A stretch of DNA of 64,000 nucleotides from Mycobacterium sp. DL99 (GCF_004762045.1 NZ_SJOM01000007.1:2945920-3009919), one strand, 5' to 3'; positions 1-12,240 are shown, numbered from the stretch's first letter. A program made the numbers and translations. Notes: generated by a model not told the origin, from the letters alone.

Positions 1-1
1 C

Positions 2-478
2 GTCGTCGGCTACAACAAACTGCGGGTGGCCGACGTGCACGTCGCCGAGGCGTTGAGCGGCATCGACGTCGAGCTGACCCGCCGGGCCGCGCTGATTCCG
101 GCGCTGGTGCAGACCGTGGCGACGTTCGCCAAGCACGAGACGGCGGTCCTCGGCCGGGTCAGCAGTGCCCAGGCGGCGCTGACCTCGGCGACCGGCGGCG
201 CCTCGGTGGTGCAGCGCAGCGCAGCCGAACGTGATCTCGACTCGGCCCTGACCGGGGTGCTGGCGCTGGGATCGTCCTATCCGCAACTCAATTCGTCGAA
301 CAACTTCCTGAACCTGCAGGAGAACCTGACCGACACCGAGAACAAGCTGGCGTTCGCCCGGCGGTACTACAACGACGCTGTCGCCACCCTCAACCGGCTG
401 GTCGGAACGATCCCGTGGGTATATCTGGCCCCGTTGGCCGGGGTATCCGAGCGGGAGTACTACCAATCGCCACATTAG
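2..478 (+). CDS. LemA family protein, 5'-truncated by the window edge
   Basis: The reading frame is open from the first complete codon at base 2, so the gene starts outside the window and only the C-terminal 158 residues are present. The visible part has the LemA-family signature: a YNKL segment, then GIDVELTRR and an ALVQTV helix, then long alternating hydrophobic and charged helices with FNLQEN-type text (FLNLQENL) and ARRYYNDAV near the end. LemA proteins are membrane-anchored, with an N-terminal transmembrane helix and a helical-bundle domain. Their biochemical role is poorly defined, so none is assigned here. The GTG at 26 is internal to the conserved domain and is not a plausible start. 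The gene stops 33 bp before fmt, which has its own promoter-like hexamer. Confidence 0.8.
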   Translation, partial: VVGYNKLRVADVHVAEALSGIDVELTRRAALIPALVQTVATFAKHETAVLGRVSSAQAALTSATGGASVVQRSAAERDLDSALTGVLALGSSYPQLNSSNNFLNLQENLTDTENKLAFARRYYNDAVATLNRLVGTIPWVYLAPLAGVSEREYYQSPH

Positions 479-499
479 GGAAGCAGCGGGCCGGATACC

Positions 500-505
500 T
501 AGACT
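500..505 (+). promoter_or_regulatory. -10 element (TAGACT) of a predicted leaderless fmt transcript
   Basis: TAGACT fits the mycobacterial TANNNT -10 consensus. It ends six bases before the GTG start of fmt at 512, and no Shine-Dalgarno sequence is present. Transcription would begin at or next to the start codon, giving a leaderless mRNA. Confidence 0.55.
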
Positions 506-511
506 GATTCG

Positions 512-1441
512 GTGCGCCTCGTCTTTGCCGGAACTCCAGAGCCCGCCCTCCCGTCGTTGCAGCGGCTGATCGACTCGCCTCGTCACGATGTGGTCGCGGT
601 GCTGACCCGGCCCGACGCGGCCGCCGGGCGCCGCGGCAAGCCCGCACCGTCACCGGTCGCGAAGCTGGCACTCGAGCACGAGATACCGGTGCTGCGCCCG
701 TCGCGGCCCAACTCCGACGAGTTCGTCGCCGAACTGTCCGAGCTGGCACCGGACTGCTGCGCCGTCGTCGCCTACGGCGCGCTGCTGAGCGAACGCCTGC
801 TCGCGGTGCCCCGACACGGCTGGATCAATCTGCACTTCTCGTTGCTGCCTGCCTGGCGCGGGGCAGCGCCGGTGCAGGCCTCCCTCGCGGCCGGTGACGA
901 GGTGACCGGGGCCACGACGTTCCTGATCGAGCCGGCACTCGACTCCGGACCGGTCTACGGCGTGGTCACCGAGCGGGTGCGTGACACCGACACGGCGGGC
1001 GATCTGCTTGGGCGGCTTGCTGATTCGGGTGCCGCACTGCTGGAGTCCACGTTGGACGGCGTCGCCGAGGGGGCGCTGACCGCGGTGCCCCAGCCGGCCG
1101 ACGGCGTGAGCCTGGCGCCCAAGATCACCGTGGAGTCCGCCCGGGTGCGCTGGGACCTGCCGGCCCACGTCATCGACCGGCAGATCCGTTCGGTCACCCC
1201 GAATCCTGGTGCCTGGACGATGATCGGGGACCTGCGCGTCAAGGTCGGTCCGGTCACGGTGGAACCGTCGGAAGATTCGTTGGCGCCCGGTCAAATCCGT
1301 GTCGACCGCAATGCCGTATTGGTCGGTACCGGCTCGCAACCGGTTCGGCTGGGGCAGATTCAACCGCCCGGCAAGAAACCCATGAACGCCGCCGACTGGG
1401 CCCGCGGTGCGCGGTTGGAGGAATCGGTGCGCGCATCATGA
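512..1441 (+). CDS. fmt: Methionyl-tRNA formyltransferase
   Basis: This cytoplasmic enzyme formylates initiator Met-tRNA using 10-formyltetrahydrofolate. The 309-residue length is normal for the family. The N-terminus ([14 protein letters not shown]) is the typical opening of the formyltransferase domain. The catalytic region [18 protein letters not shown] carries the conserved Asn and His and the SLLP loop, and is followed by an LDSGPV segment holding the conserved Asp. The C-terminal OB-like domain runs from about residue 205. The GTG start is chosen because the protein begins directly with the conserved strand and because a -10 hexamer ends six bases upstream. The stop overlaps the rsmB start (ATGA), so fmt heads a four-gene operon fmt-rsmB-rpe-ribD. 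Confidence 0.95.
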   Translation: MRLVFAGTPEPALPSLQRLIDSPRHDVVAVLTRPDAAAGRRGKPAPSPVAKLALEHEIPVLRPSRPNSDEFVAELSELAPDCCAVVAYGALLSERLLAVPRHGWINLHFSLLPAWRGAAPVQASLAAGDEVTGATTFLIEPALDSGPVYGVVTERVRDTDTAGDLLGRLADSGAALLESTLDGVAEGALTAVPQPADGVSLAPKITVESARVRWDLPAHVIDRQIRSVTPNPGAWTMIGDLRVKVGPVTVEPSEDSLAPGQIRVDRNAVLVGTGSQPVRLGQIQPPGKKPMNAADWARGARLEESVRAS

Positions 1442-2838
1442 GTAACTCGCCGAACCGACCCAACCGTGCACCGCAACGCAACCGCCAGCACCGGCGCACA
1501 CCCCTGGATCCCGCCCGCCGGGCGGCGTTCGATGTGCTGCGCGCGGTGTCGGAGCGCGACTCCTACGCCAACCTGGCCCTGCCGCCGCTGCTGCGGGAGC
1601 GGGGGATCGAGGGCCGCGACGCTGCCTTCGCCACCGAGCTGACCTACGGCGCCTGCCGGACGAGGGGGATGCTCGACGCGGTCATCGAGGCGGCGGCCGG
1701 GCGCCCGCCCGAGCGGATCGATCCGGTGCTGCTCGACCTGTTGCGGTTGGGCACCTACCAGCTGCTGCGCACCCGGGTCGAACCGCATGCCGCGGTGTCC
1801 ACCACCGTGGAACAGGCCGGAATCGAATTCGATACGGCCCGAGCAGGTTTCGTCAACGGTGTGCTGCGGACGATCTCCCGCAGCACCGAGCAGGAATGGA
1901 TGGAGCAGCTGGCGCCGCCGGCGGCCACCGATCCGGTCGGGCACGCGGCCTTCCTGCACGCCCACCCGCGGTGGATCGCCCAGGCCTTCACCGACGCACT
2001 GGGAGCCCGCGCCGGTGAACTCGACGCCCTGTTGGCCAGCGATGACGAGCGTCCGTTGGTGCACCTGGCAGCACGGCCCACCGCGATGACCGCAGCCGAG
2101 CTGGCCGCGCAGGCCGACGGCACCGTGGGCCGCTACTCGCCGTACGCGGTGTACCTGCCCGGTGGCGACCCCGGACAGCTGGCGGCCGTGCGCGACGGTG
2201 CCGCCCAGGTCCAGGACGAGGGCAGCCAGCTGGTGGCCCGCGCCCTGACCCTCGCCGAACTCGACGGCCCGGACAACGGTCGCTGGCTGGACCTGTGCGC
2301 AGGTCCCGGCGGTAAGACCGCACTCCTGGCCGCCATCGGTGCGGCCTCGGGTGCCCGGGTCACCGCGGTCGAACCCGCGCCGCGCCGTGCCGATCTCGTC
2401 GAGGAGAACACCCGGGGGCTCGACGTCGACGTGGAGCGCGTGGACGGGCGGGAATCGGGCCTGGATTCCGGCTTCGACCGGGTCCTGGTCGATGCGCCCT
2501 GCACGGGGTTGGGGGCGCTGCGCCGGCGCCCGGAGGCACGTTGGCGTCGCCAGCCCGGCGACGTCCCCGGGCTGGCGAAACTGCAGCGCGAACTGCTCGC
2601 CGCGGCCATCGCGCTGACCCGGCCTGGCGGCGTGGTCCTGTACGCGACCTGTTCGCCGCACCTGGCCGAAACGGTCGGGGTGGTGGCCGATGCGGTGCGC
2701 CGGCATCCGGTGACTCAACTGGACACTCGGGAGTTGTTCGCCCCGGCCGACGACCTCGGTGATGGACCGCACGTCCAGCTGTGGCCGCACCGGCACGGGA
2801 CCGATGCGATGTTCGCGGCGGCTCTGAAAGTAGGGTGA
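1438..2838 (+). CDS. rsmB: 16S rRNA (cytosine-C5) methyltransferase RsmB/Fmu
   Basis: The 466-residue protein has an N-terminal NusB-like RNA-binding domain (about residues 25-160; it opens with [14 protein letters not shown]) and a C-terminal SAM-dependent methyltransferase domain. The SAM-binding loop is [16 protein letters not shown], motif IV is [19 protein letters not shown] with the conserved Pro-Cys, and motif VI is [12 protein letters not shown] with the catalytic Cys. These identify an m5C RNA methyltransferase. The RsmB assignment (16S C967 in E. coli numbering) rests on the NusB fusion and the fmt neighbourhood. The ATG start overlaps the fmt stop by four bases, and the stop lies five bases before rpe. 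Confidence 0.92.
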   Translation: MSNSPNRPNRAPQRNRQHRRTPLDPARRAAFDVLRAVSERDSYANLALPPLLRERGIEGRDAAFATELTYGACRTRGMLDAVIEAAAGRPPERIDPVLLDLLRLGTYQLLRTRVEPHAAVSTTVEQAGIEFDTARAGFVNGVLRTISRSTEQEWMEQLAPPAATDPVGHAAFLHAHPRWIAQAFTDALGARAGELDALLASDDERPLVHLAARPTAMTAAELAAQADGTVGRYSPYAVYLPGGDPGQLAAVRDGAAQVQDEGSQLVARALTLAELDGPDNGRWLDLCAGPGGKTALLAAIGAASGARVTAVEPAPRRADLVEENTRGLDVDVERVDGRESGLDSGFDRVLVDAPCTGLGALRRRPEARWRRQPGDVPGLAKLQRELLAAAIALTRPGGVVLYATCSPHLAETVGVVADAVRRHPVTQLDTRELFAPADDLGDGPHVQLWPHRHGTDAMFAAALKVG

Positions 2839-2843
2839 TCGCC

Positions 2844-3521
2844 ATGGCAGAACCCCTGATCGCCCCTTCCATCCTGTCCGCTGACTTCGCGCGGCTGTCC
2901 GATGAGGTCGCCGCGGTGGCCGGGGCCGACTGGCTGCACGTCGACGTGATGGACAACCACTTCGTGCCCAATCTCACGCTGGGCCTGCCCGTGGTGGAGT
3001 CCCTGCTCAAGGCCACCGATATCCCGATGGACTGCCATCTGATGATCGACCAGCCCGAGCGCTGGGCGCCGCCGTATGCCGAGGCGGGTGCTTACAACGT
3101 CACGTTCCACGCCGAGGCCACCGACAACCCGATCGGCGTGGCCCGCGATATCCGTGCCGCCGGCGCCAAGGCCGGCCTGTCGGTGAAGCCGGGCACCCCG
3201 CTGGAGCCGTACTTGGAGATCCTCAAGGAGTTCGACACCCTGCTGGTGATGTCGGTCGAGCCCGGGTTCGGTGGACAGAAGTTCATGCCGGAGGTGCTCT
3301 CCAAGGTGAGCATCGTGCGCCGCCTCGTCGACTCCGGCGAGCTGACCATCGTCGTCGAGATCGACGGCGGCATCAACGCCGACACCATCGAGCAGGCCGC
3401 CGAGGCCGGCGTGGACTGCTTCGTCGCCGGCTCCGCGGTGTACAGCGCGGCCGATCCGGCCGCCGCGGTGAAGTCCCTGCGTCAGCAGGCTGCGAGCGCC
3501 TCGAGACATCTGACGCTATGA
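2844..3521 (+). CDS. rpe: Ribulose-phosphate 3-epimerase
   Basis: This enzyme interconverts D-ribulose 5-phosphate and D-xylulose 5-phosphate in the pentose phosphate pathway. The 225-residue TIM barrel shows [12 protein letters not shown], the metal-binding [31 protein letters not shown] and the C-terminal phosphate-binding DGGINADT and VAGSAVY. Two starts are possible. ATG 2844 gives the usual N-terminus ([11 protein letters not shown]) and follows a TAGGGTG purine-rich stretch. GTG 2835 would overlap the rsmB stop (GTGA) and add only three residues. The stop overlaps the ribD start (ATGA). Coupling to ribD makes sense because its substrate-product pool feeds ribulose 5-phosphate to RibBA. 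Confidence 0.93.
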   Translation: MAEPLIAPSILSADFARLSDEVAAVAGADWLHVDVMDNHFVPNLTLGLPVVESLLKATDIPMDCHLMIDQPERWAPPYAEAGAYNVTFHAEATDNPIGVARDIRAAGAKAGLSVKPGTPLEPYLEILKEFDTLLVMSVEPGFGGQKFMPEVLSKVSIVRRLVDSGELTIVVEIDGGINADTIEQAAEAGVDCFVAGSAVYSAADPAAAVKSLRQQAASASRHLTL

Positions 3522-4519
3522 CGCCCGAGGCCGCGATGCGGCTGGCCATCGAGCAGGCCGAACCGGTCAAGGGCTCGACCTACCCGAACCCGCCGGTCGG
3601 CGCGGTGGTCCTGGACAGCGACGGGCAGATCGCCGGCGTCGGCGCGACGCAGCCCGTCGGAGGCCCGCACGCCGAGGTGATGGCGCTGCAGGCGGCAGGG
3701 GACCGGGCCAAGGGTGGCACCGCCGTAGTCACCCTCGAGCCGTGTAATCACCACGGGCGGACCCCGCCGTGCGTGGATGCGCTTCTGGCATCGGGGATTT
3801 CGGCCGTCACCTTCGCGGTGGCCGATCCCAACCCGGCGGCGGAAGGCGGGGCGCAGCGGCTCGCCGAGGCTGGTGTCACGGTCACTGCCGGGCTGCTGGC
3901 CGACGACGTCGAGAACGGGCCACTGCGCGAGTGGTTGCACAAGCAGCGCACCGGATTGCCGCATGTCACATGGAAATTCGCCACCAGCGTGGACGGCCGC
4001 AGCGCCGCCGCCGACGGTTCCAGCCAGTGGATCACCAGTGAGGCCGCCCGGGCGGACGTTCATCGCAAGCGGGCCGCGGCCGACGCCATCGTGGTCGGTA
4101 CCGGGACGGTGTTCGTCGACGATCCGACGCTGACGGCGCGCCGGGCCGACGGCACGCTGACCGGTCATCAGCCCCTGCGGGTCGTGGTGGGGATGCGCGA
4201 GGTGTCGCCGGACGCCAAGGTGCTCAACGACGATTCGCACACGATGCTGATCCGTACCCATGATCCGCATGAGGTGATGCGGTCGCTGGGTGACCGGACC
4301 GACGTGCTTCTGGAGGGTGGGCCGACCCTGGCCGGGGCCTTCCTGCGGGCCGGCGTGGTGAACCGGATCCTGGCCTATGTGGCGCCGATAATGCTGGGTG
4401 GGCCGATCACCGCGGTCGACGACATCGGGGTGCCCAGCATCATGCACGCGCAGCGGTGGCGGTTCGACGGCATCACCGCCATCGGGCCGGACGTTCGCCT
4501 GAGTCTGGTGCCCAACTGA
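3518..4519 (+). CDS. ribD: Bifunctional riboflavin deaminase/reductase RibD (RibG)
   Basis: The 333-residue protein carries out two successive riboflavin steps: deamination of the pyrimidine from GTP cyclohydrolase II, then NADPH-dependent reduction of the ribosyl side chain. The N-terminal zinc deaminase domain (about 1-145) contains HAEVMAL and [11 protein letters not shown], which supply the His, Glu and two Cys of the zinc site. The C-terminal reductase domain (about 150-333) contains [22 protein letters not shown] and [12 protein letters not shown]. The gene is translationally coupled to rpe by an ATGA overlap. It is separated from the other riboflavin genes (ribE-ribBA-ribH) by the small ORF and the lprG-P55 operon. 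Confidence 0.94.
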   Translation: MTPEAAMRLAIEQAEPVKGSTYPNPPVGAVVLDSDGQIAGVGATQPVGGPHAEVMALQAAGDRAKGGTAVVTLEPCNHHGRTPPCVDALLASGISAVTFAVADPNPAAEGGAQRLAEAGVTVTAGLLADDVENGPLREWLHKQRTGLPHVTWKFATSVDGRSAAADGSSQWITSEAARADVHRKRAAADAIVVGTGTVFVDDPTLTARRADGTLTGHQPLRVVVGMREVSPDAKVLNDDSHTMLIRTHDPHEVMRSLGDRTDVLLEGGPTLAGAFLRAGVVNRILAYVAPIMLGGPITAVDDIGVPSIMHAQRWRFDGITAIGPDVRLSLVPN

Positions 4520-4545
4520 TAGCAGCCTCCCAGGAGGTAGCCAGC

Positions 4546-4564
4546 TTTAGTTAGGGTGACCTAA
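4546..4564 (+). promoter_or_regulatory. Candidate IdeR iron box
   Basis: The 19 bases TTTAGTTAGGGTGACCTAA match the mycobacterial IdeR consensus TTAGGTTAGGCTAACCTAA at 15 of 19 positions by direct comparison, including the whole ACCTAA right end. TANNNT hexamers lie within and just after the box (TAAGTT at 4562, TACGCT at 4567), the usual position for an IdeR-repressed promoter. The next start codon downstream is the small ORF at 4673. The match is imperfect on the left arm, so this is a candidate only. Confidence 0.5.
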
Positions 4565-4672
4565 GTTACGCTCGTGAAATGCCGGGCATTGTCGGTCATG
4601 ATCGGTACACTCGTACCAAAGCGCGTTCGCTGCCGAATGTGCGCCGGGTGAACACGAGCAAAGGACGCGAGC

Positions 4673-4828
4673 ATGACTGCACTGCAGGATTGGCTCCCCA
4701 GCACGCCATGGACTCCCCGCACGATCCGGGCGTTGGTCCGAGTCCCGTTACGGCTCGTGCTGCCCGGCCGGCCGGATGAGGCCGACCGGGCACCACGTTT
4801 GCTGAGCCCCGGGGTCGAACGCTGCTGA
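4673..4828 (+). CDS. Small basic protein of 51 residues, unknown function, possibly iron-regulated
   Basis: I do not recognise this protein. The ORF starts with ATG after an excellent Shine-Dalgarno (AAAGGA, seven-base spacing) and ends in TGA six bases before the end of the convergent P55 gene. The predicted product begins MTALQDWLPSTPWTPRTI, continues with a basic amphipathic stretch (RALVRVPLRLVLPG) and ends in Cys. It has no signal peptide or transmembrane segment. The support for a real gene is the near-ideal ribosome site, the good fit between two flanking genes and the candidate IdeR box about 110 bases upstream. A cytoplasmic or membrane-surface peptide is possible, and no function is assigned. 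Confidence 0.55.
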   Translation: MTALQDWLPSTPWTPRTIRALVRVPLRLVLPGRPDEADRAPRLLSPGVERC

Positions 4829-4833
4829 GCCGA

Positions 4834-6492
4834 TCAACTCGACCGATGGCGTCCCGGCGGTTGGTCGGTGCCCTGGACTGCCGGGTCGGCTGACTGGACC
4901 GGCAGGACCTGCGTCGGCAGGTACAGCTGCCCGGTCGACGTGTCGTCACTGTCACCGGCGCGCAGGTCCTCGGGAGGACCGGCAGGTTCGTCGACATGGA
5001 CGTGGCGTGCGGCGATCAGCAGACCGAGCACCGCACCCACCACGCAGACGATCGCGGTGATCCCGAAGATCTCGGCATACTGCGCCACGTAGGCAGCCCG
5101 GTATCGACAGAGGGTCCGGTCCAGCGGCGGGAGGCTGGCGCAATCCGGGTTCGGCGTGGCCAGATGCTGATTGAAGCGGTACAGGCCCCACGCGGACAGG
5201 GCCGCGATTCCGATCAGCATGCCGATCATCCGGGACACCACGACGAATGCGGAAGCGATGCCGTGTTGTGCGGCAGGTACCACTCGCAGTGTGGCCGAGG
5301 TGAGCGGGGCGATCACCAACCCGAGTCCGAATCCGACGATCGCCAGATCGGTATCCAGCACCGGCAGCCGGAACAGGACCAGGTCGTGGTACTCGTCGAG
5401 CACGGTGATCGACCAGTTGGTGATCAACCAGAAGCCGCCGGCCGCGATCATCAGTCCGAAGAAGCTGACGATGCGGTCCCCGACGCGGGTGGCGATCCAG
5501 CCGCCGATCAGCGCGCCGATGGGTAGGGCGACCAGGAACCGCAACAGCAGGAATGCGGCGTCGTACTTGTCCTTACCGAGCACGCCCTGGCCGAACAGCT
5601 CGACATTGACCAGCGTGACCATCAGGGCGGCACCCGTGCACAACGATGCGGCCAGCGCGGCCAGGAACGGCCGGAACCGCACACCCGCGGGTTCGATCAA
5701 CCGGGTGCGGGCGACCCTTTCCCAGGCGAAGAATGCGATCGCCGCCACCAGCGCACCGATCAGGACCGGAAGACCCCAGTCGGGTAAAACCTGCTTGCCG
5801 TCCGGTTTCGGGTTGTACAGGCCCATGACGGCCAGGCCCAACGCGATCGCCAGCAGGACGCCGCCGATGACATCGACCTTCTCGGGGTGGTCGCTCGGTT
5901 CCTTGCCCGGCAGGCTGAAGTGGATCATCACCATGGCGATGAGGGCCAGCGGCACGTTGATCCAGAACGCGGCCTGCCAGTGATGGAACACCGCGACCGC
6001 GCCGATGCCGTACAGCGGGCCCAGGACGCTTCCGAACTCCTGGGCGGCGCCGACCCCGCCGAGTACCGCGGCCCGGCTGCGAGCTGCCCACAGATCGGCG
6101 GCCAGCGCCAGGGTGACCGGGAGTAACGCACCGCTCGCGACGCCCTGGATCGCACGGCCCACGATCAACATGTCCAGATTGGTGGACAGCGCCGTGATGA
6201 CCGAGCCGACCGCGAAACCGGCCAAACCGACCTGGATCAGCATCTTGCGGCCGAACCGGTCAGAGGCGCGGCCCAGAAGCGGCATGGCCGCGATGTACCC
6301 CAGCAGGTACCACGTAATGATCGGGGTGACCTTCTGGATCTCGTTTACCGCAATGCCGACGTCGGACATGATGTCGGTCATCACCGTGATCACGACATAG
6401 GTGTCGAGGGCGCCGAGCAGCACGGCAAGGCTGCCCGCGCTGATCGCGATGTGGCGGCTGCGGCCGGACCTCACCGACTCCGCGGTGGACAT
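4834..6492 (-). CDS. MFS transporter P55 (lipid/drug efflux, partner of LprG)
   Basis: The 552-residue protein is a 14-helix DHA2-type major facilitator. Motif A after TM2 reads [11 protein letters not shown], and a long hydrophilic tail follows the last helix. In M. tuberculosis the homologue P55 (Rv1410c) works with the lipoprotein LprG to move triacylglycerol-type lipids to the cell envelope and contributes to drug tolerance. The same role is inferred from the identical gene pair. The start overlaps the lprG stop by one base (TGATG), so the two genes form one transcript. The C-terminal tail (about residues 500-552) is rich in Asp, Thr and Gln, is probably disordered and is likely to vary between species. 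The 3' end converges on the small ORF. Confidence 0.88.
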   Translation of the reverse strand: MSTAESVRSGRSRHIAISAGSLAVLLGALDTYVVITVMTDIMSDVGIAVNEIQKVTPIITWYLLGYIAAMPLLGRASDRFGRKMLIQVGLAGFAVGSVITALSTNLDMLIVGRAIQGVASGALLPVTLALAADLWAARSRAAVLGGVGAAQEFGSVLGPLYGIGAVAVFHHWQAAFWINVPLALIAMVMIHFSLPGKEPSDHPEKVDVIGGVLLAIALGLAVMGLYNPKPDGKQVLPDWGLPVLIGALVAAIAFFAWERVARTRLIEPAGVRFRPFLAALAASLCTGAALMVTLVNVELFGQGVLGKDKYDAAFLLLRFLVALPIGALIGGWIATRVGDRIVSFFGLMIAAGGFWLITNWSITVLDEYHDLVLFRLPVLDTDLAIVGFGLGLVIAPLTSATLRVVPAAQHGIASAFVVVSRMIGMLIGIAALSAWGLYRFNQHLATPNPDCASLPPLDRTLCRYRAAYVAQYAEIFGITAIVCVVGAVLGLLIAARHVHVDEPAGPPEDLRAGDSDDTSTGQLYLPTQVLPVQSADPAVQGTDQPPGRHRSS

Positions 6493-7211
6493 CAGGAAGC
6501 GGGCTTGGTGACGGTGACCTGCTTGCCCCAGTCAGACAGGGTCATGGTGACGCTGTTTCCGGGCGTGGGTTCGAGCTTGGCCTGCAGCAGGGTGTGGTTC
6601 CCGTCCTCGGTGATCCAAGCGGTTCCCGGGACCGGGCCCTCAGCCTTGAGCTGCGGGGCGATCTTGTTGACCGCGTCGGGGCTGACCGTGCCGGTCACCC
6701 GGACTCCCTCGGTGCCGTTGACGGATTCGCGGCCGTCGGCCTTGGGATCACTGAAGTTCGCGAGCACGTTGGCCAGGCCGTTGTCGGGGTTCAGGATCGC
6801 CGAGATGTCGTAGATGCTGGCGGCGGGCCCGTAGTTGGACAGCGGATCGCCGGGGGTCAGGGCCGCGTACAGGTCGCCGCCGGCCACCACGAACTTCGCG
6901 TCGGCCAGCTTTTGGCCTGCGAACAACAGATCGGCGGTGCCTTCAGCGGCCACCTCGGGGGTGTTGGTCAGGTCCCCGTCGAGCTTCTCGATGGGGAGGC
7001 CTTTGATCGTGCCCTGCACGGTCAGCAGCAGATGCACGCTCTGCTGGGCCTTGGTGGCGGCCGAGGATTCCTGCAGCAGCTGGGCGGCATCGGGCAGCGG
7101 GGCGTTCGACTTCTCCGAGGACGAAGAGGACGAGCAGCCGGCGACGAGGGCGGCCGCTGCGAAGAGAATTGCGAGTAAGGACTGGACTGCGAAGCGTGGG
7201 CGCGTCTGCAT
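6492..7211 (-). CDS. lprG: Lipoprotein LprG (glycolipid/triacylglyceride carrier)
   Basis: The 239-residue precursor has a lipoprotein signal peptide with an LVAGC lipobox, lipidated Cys at residue 26, followed by a Ser-rich linker. The mature domain ([19 protein letters not shown]; later [18 protein letters not shown]) matches the LppX/LprAFG family, whose fold encloses acyl chains. It acts on the outer face of the membrane and hands lipids on in partnership with P55. The ATG at 7211 is preferred over upstream in-frame codons because it opens directly into the signal peptide and because TACGAT ends six bases before it. It is divergent from ribE. Confidence 0.92.
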   Translation of the reverse strand: MQTRPRFAVQSLLAILFAAAALVAGCSSSSSSEKSNAPLPDAAQLLQESSAATKAQQSVHLLLTVQGTIKGLPIEKLDGDLTNTPEVAAEGTADLLFAGQKLADAKFVVAGGDLYAALTPGDPLSNYGPAASIYDISAILNPDNGLANVLANFSDPKADGRESVNGTEGVRVTGTVSPDAVNKIAPQLKAEGPVPGTAWITEDGNHTLLQAKLEPTPGNSVTMTLSDWGKQVTVTKPAS

Positions 7212-7217
7212 TACTGC

Positions 7218-7223
7218 ATCGTA
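7218..7223 (-). promoter_or_regulatory. -10 element of a predicted leaderless lprG transcript
   Basis: On the minus strand TACGAT (TANNNT) ends six bases before the ATG of lprG, and there is no ribosome-binding site. It faces away from the ribE -10 element about 50 bp distant. Confidence 0.5.
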
Positions 7224-7271
7224 GAGGCTCGCGGTGCCCGGGCGTTTTCTCCAACTGATGCTCGAGGCGAA

Positions 7272-7277
7272 TAGTCT
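7272..7277 (+). promoter_or_regulatory. -10 element of a predicted leaderless ribE transcript
   Basis: TAGTCT ends seven bases before the GTG of ribE at 7285. The same hexamer with the same spacing precedes secG in this window. It supports GTG 7285 as both transcription and translation start. Confidence 0.55.
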
Positions 7278-7284
7278 GGTCGGC

Positions 7285-7884
7285 GTGTTCACCGGAATCG
7301 TTGAAGAGCTGGGTGTCCTGGTCGACAAGGCGGAGCTGACGGATGCCGCCCGGTTCACCATCCGCGGCCCCGTGGTCACCGCCGATGCCGGTCACGGCGA
7401 CTCGATCGCGGTGAACGGGGTCTGCCTGACTGTGGTGGACGTACTGCCCGACGGCGCGTTCACCGCCGACGTCATGGGGGAGACGCTGAACAGGTCGAGC
7501 CTGGGCGGGGTCGGGGTGGGCAGCCAGGTCAACCTGGAGCGGGCCGCCGCGGTCAACAGCCGCCTCGGCGGCCACATCGTTCAGGGCCATGTCGACGGCA
7601 CCGGCACTGTGATTTCCCGCACGCCCTTCGACCACTGGGAAGTCGTCCGCATCGGGCTGCCCACCGCGCTGTCGCGCTACGTCGTGGAGAAGGGCTCGAT
7701 CACCGTCGACGGGGTCTCGTTGACGGTGTCCGCAGTGGGTGACGACTGGTTCGAGGTGTCGCTGATCCCCACCACGCGTGAGCTCACCACGCTGGGTCAG
7801 GCGGCCGTCGGAACGACGGTGAATCTTGAGGTGGACATCATCGCCAAGTACGTGGAACGGCTGATGGCCGGTCCCGGTGAGTAA
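7285..7884 (+). CDS. ribE: Riboflavin synthase alpha chain
   Basis: This enzyme converts two molecules of 6,7-dimethyl-8-ribityllumazine into riboflavin and the pyrimidine precursor. The 199-residue protein consists of two tandem lumazine-binding repeats. The first shows FTGIVEELG and [14 protein letters not shown]. The second shows [13 protein letters not shown] and [14 protein letters not shown]. The GTG start gives the invariant family N-terminus (M-F-T-G-I-V-E-E). Longer in-frame starts would add unrelated sequence. The gene is called ribC in M. tuberculosis. It lies about 100 bp upstream of ribBA, and the two are probably co-transcribed. Confidence 0.94.
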   Translation: MFTGIVEELGVLVDKAELTDAARFTIRGPVVTADAGHGDSIAVNGVCLTVVDVLPDGAFTADVMGETLNRSSLGGVGVGSQVNLERAAAVNSRLGGHIVQGHVDGTGTVISRTPFDHWEVVRIGLPTALSRYVVEKGSITVDGVSLTVSAVGDDWFEVSLIPTTRELTTLGQAAVGTTVNLEVDIIAKYVERLMAGPGE

Positions 7885-7982
7885 GAGCTGGCAATAACCG
7901 CTGGATTTCGGTGGTTCATACTGGAGTCGGCGATTGGTCCCGCATTGGGGGACCTGTCATTAGAACAGGCAAGGTGGCGCAG

Positions 7983-9787
<1,805 letters not shown>

Positions 9788-9794
9788 CCGGCCG

Positions 9795-10247
9795 ATGACT
9801 GCAGAAACCTGGGACCTTGATATCCGGCCTTACCGGACACCGTATTTCGCCTACGGGGCGGCACTGATCATCTTTCTGGCGCACGTCGCGGTCGGCGTGC
9901 TGCTGAAGGTGGGGTCCACCGGTGTGGTCTTCCAGACCTCCGATCAGGTGGCGATCGCCTTGCTGGGAGCGATCATCGGCGGAGTGGTGCTGTTGTTCGC
10001 GCGGCCCCGGCTCAAGGTCGGCCCGACCGGCGTGGCGGTCCGGAATCTGGTCAGCTTCAAGGTGATTCCCTGGTCTGAGGCCCTCGGCGTGACATTCCCG
10101 GTCGGAGCCCGCTGGGCTCGGCTGGACCTGCCCGACGACGAGTACATTCCGGTGATGGCGATCCAGGCCATCGACAAGGGGCGTGCGGTCGAGGCCATGG
10201 ACGAGGTCCGGGAGCTGATCGACCGTTACCGCTCGAATCTCGTCTGA
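9795..10247 (+). CDS. PH-domain-like membrane protein (Rv1417 type)
   Basis: The 150-residue protein has two predicted transmembrane helices (about residues 20-38 and 51-68), followed by a cytoplasmic segment with the layout of a bacterial PH-like domain (GPTGVAVRNL, then IPWSEALGVTFP). It starts seven bases after ribH, so it is the last gene of the riboflavin transcript. A protein of this type follows ribH in M. tuberculosis (Rv1417). A role linked to flavin metabolism is suggested only by position. It ends 10 bp before the convergent ggt gene. Confidence 0.7.
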   Translation: MTAETWDLDIRPYRTPYFAYGAALIIFLAHVAVGVLLKVGSTGVVFQTSDQVAIALLGAIIGGVVLLFARPRLKVGPTGVAVRNLVSFKVIPWSEALGVTFPVGARWARLDLPDDEYIPVMAIQAIDKGRAVEAMDEVRELIDRYRSNLV

Positions 10248-10257
10248 CACCACAGGG

Positions 10258-12234
10258 TCAACCGACGTCGCCGAGTACCAGCCCTTCGCGGCGCGGATCG
10301 GCCCCGCCGATCCAGCCCGACGGTGTGCGCACCAGGGCTGAGAGCCCACTGGACTGATCGGCCAGCGACACCTGATGTCCGAGTGCCCGCAGGCCCTCGA
10401 CCAGTTGATCACGGTCCCCGTTGGCGACCGTATCGACCAACGGATGCTCCCCGCCGACGTTGGTCACGGGTGTGTTGGCCGCACCGAAGTCGATCATTGA
10501 CACCGCCTGCTGCGGGTCCAGGTTCCAATCCATGATGCCGACAAGGGTTTTCACGACGAACTGGATGATCACCGCACCGCCGGGGGAGCCCACGACCGCA
10601 TACAGGGGACCCCGTTGCGGCCCCGCCTTGTCGAACACCAGCGTCGGCGCCATGGTGCTGCGTGGGCGCTTGCCGGCCTGAACCCGGTTGGGTACGGGAT
10701 GGCCTTCGGTGCTGGTCGGCTCGGCGGAGAAGTCGGTGAGCTGATTGTTGAGCAGGAAGCCGTCGACCATGTGGAACGAACCGAAGGCGGACTCGATCGT
10801 TGTGGTCAGTGACGCCGCATTGCCGTGGCTGTCGATCACGCTGATCTGGCTTGTGCCGTGCTCAGGCGGCGGCGGAATGGTCATCGGTGGGGCGAAGTCC
10901 CCGGGCGCGGCCGTGCCCATCGTGTGGTTCCGCGAGATCAGGGCGGCGCGGCCGGTGAGGTAGGCGCCGCCGAGCAGTGTCTCGGGTGATCCGCCGGGTA
11001 GTGGGACGAAATCGGTGTCGGCGACGTAGCGATCGCGGTCGGCGTAGGCGAGGCGTTCGGCCTCCGAGGTCAGGTGCACCCCGGTCACCGAGGGATGCCC
11101 GCCGTTGAGGTCGATGCGCACCGGCTTGTAATCGCTCATGGGGAAGTGCTCGAGCATGCCGAGGGTGGCAGCCACCGCGATGCCGCCCGACGACGGCGGT
11201 GGCATACCGCAGACCTCGCGACCGCGGTAGGTGGTGCACACGGGGTCGCGGTGTTTGACGGTGTACCCGGCAAGATCCTGTTCGGTCATGGCGCTCGGCG
11301 TGCGGCCGCCGCTGGTATCGGTCGCGGCCGCCACCACAGCGCGGGCGATGTCGCCGGTGTAGAAGGCCTGAGCACCCTCGGATGCGATGGCGCCCAAGGT
11401 TTTCGCGTAGGCGGGGTTGGTCATGCGGGTGCCCACCAGCTTGGGACTGCCGTCGGGGTTGAGGAAGTAGCCGGCCGACGCGGGATCCAGCCGAAGTTGG
11501 GCGTCGGCATCGTCGATGGCCGCAGCCAGGCGCGGGCTGACGTCGAATCCGTTGTCGGCCATCGACACGGCAGGGTCGAAGAGATCGCGCCAGGCCTTCT
11601 TGCCGAACTGATGGTGCACGTCGTCGAGCAGTCGCACGATCCCCGGCACCCCGATGGAGCGGCCCGATGCCCGGGCGTCGGGTTTGGGGATCGAGCGGTC
11701 TGTCTCCGACACCCAGCGCAGGTAGTTCTCGGTCGCCGCGGCCGGGGCGGTCTCACGTCCGTCATAGGCGCGCACCGCGTTGCCTGCCGCGTCGTAATAA
11801 AGCAGGAAGCCGCCGCCGCCGATCCCGGAGGACTGGGGCTCGACGAGGCCGAGCACGGCCTGTGCGGTCACCAGTGCGTCGGCAGCGGTACCACCGTCGC
11901 GCAGCACTTTGCAGGCGGCTTCGGTGGCCAGTGGATTGGCGGTGGCCACCGCATAGGTGGCCGTGCGGACCGCGGTCATGTCGCTGCGGTAGCCGGTGCC
12001 GATCTCGGGGTTGGTCGCGAGGTTGCGGGTTGTCGGCGGTGCCGACGGTTGAGCAGGGGTCGGCGGTGGGGGTGCCTGAGGGGGTTTGGGCAACGGGGTC
12101 CCGTTGGAAATGATCTGGCACGGCCCGGCATCGGTCCTCGCGGGGCGCCGACTGCCGTCGGAGCATCCGGCAAGGATCATAGCGACGACACTGAGCAGCG
12201 CGATGACCGAACGGGTGGACGCCAGCAACCGCAC
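10258..12234 (-). CDS. ggt: Gamma-glutamyltranspeptidase, secreted lipoprotein
   Basis: The 658-residue precursor has a lipoprotein signal with an ILAGC lipobox (Cys24), a Pro-rich linker (about 45-68) and the full GGT Ntn-hydrolase domain. The region around the autocleavage site reads [11 protein letters not shown], and Thr461 would become the catalytic N-terminus of the small subunit. [11 protein letters not shown] and [14 protein letters not shown] are further family motifs. The enzyme hydrolyses or transfers gamma-glutamyl groups of glutathione and related peptides outside the membrane. The GTG start is supported by a TACCGT hexamer six bases upstream. In M. tuberculosis this position, between Rv1417 and uvrC, is occupied by other genes (lprH and Rv1419), so ggt appears to be a lineage-specific insertion. 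Confidence 0.9.
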   Translation of the reverse strand: MRLLASTRSVIALLSVVAMILAGCSDGSRRPARTDAGPCQIISNGTPLPKPPQAPPPPTPAQPSAPPTTRNLATNPEIGTGYRSDMTAVRTATYAVATANPLATEAACKVLRDGGTAADALVTAQAVLGLVEPQSSGIGGGGFLLYYDAAGNAVRAYDGRETAPAAATENYLRWVSETDRSIPKPDARASGRSIGVPGIVRLLDDVHHQFGKKAWRDLFDPAVSMADNGFDVSPRLAAAIDDADAQLRLDPASAGYFLNPDGSPKLVGTRMTNPAYAKTLGAIASEGAQAFYTGDIARAVVAAATDTSGGRTPSAMTEQDLAGYTVKHRDPVCTTYRGREVCGMPPPSSGGIAVAATLGMLEHFPMSDYKPVRIDLNGGHPSVTGVHLTSEAERLAYADRDRYVADTDFVPLPGGSPETLLGGAYLTGRAALISRNHTMGTAAPGDFAPPMTIPPPPEHGTSQISVIDSHGNAASLTTTIESAFGSFHMVDGFLLNNQLTDFSAEPTSTEGHPVPNRVQAGKRPRSTMAPTLVFDKAGPQRGPLYAVVGSPGGAVIIQFVVKTLVGIMDWNLDPQQAVSMIDFGAANTPVTNVGGEHPLVDTVANGDRDQLVEGLRALGHQVSLADQSSGLSALVRTPSGWIGGADPRREGLVLGDVG

Positions 12235-12240
12235 AGTTCG

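Noticed and set aside
7885..7982. FMN riboswitch before ribBA
   Set aside because: The 98-base gap is too short, and I could not find the conserved RFN element blocks.
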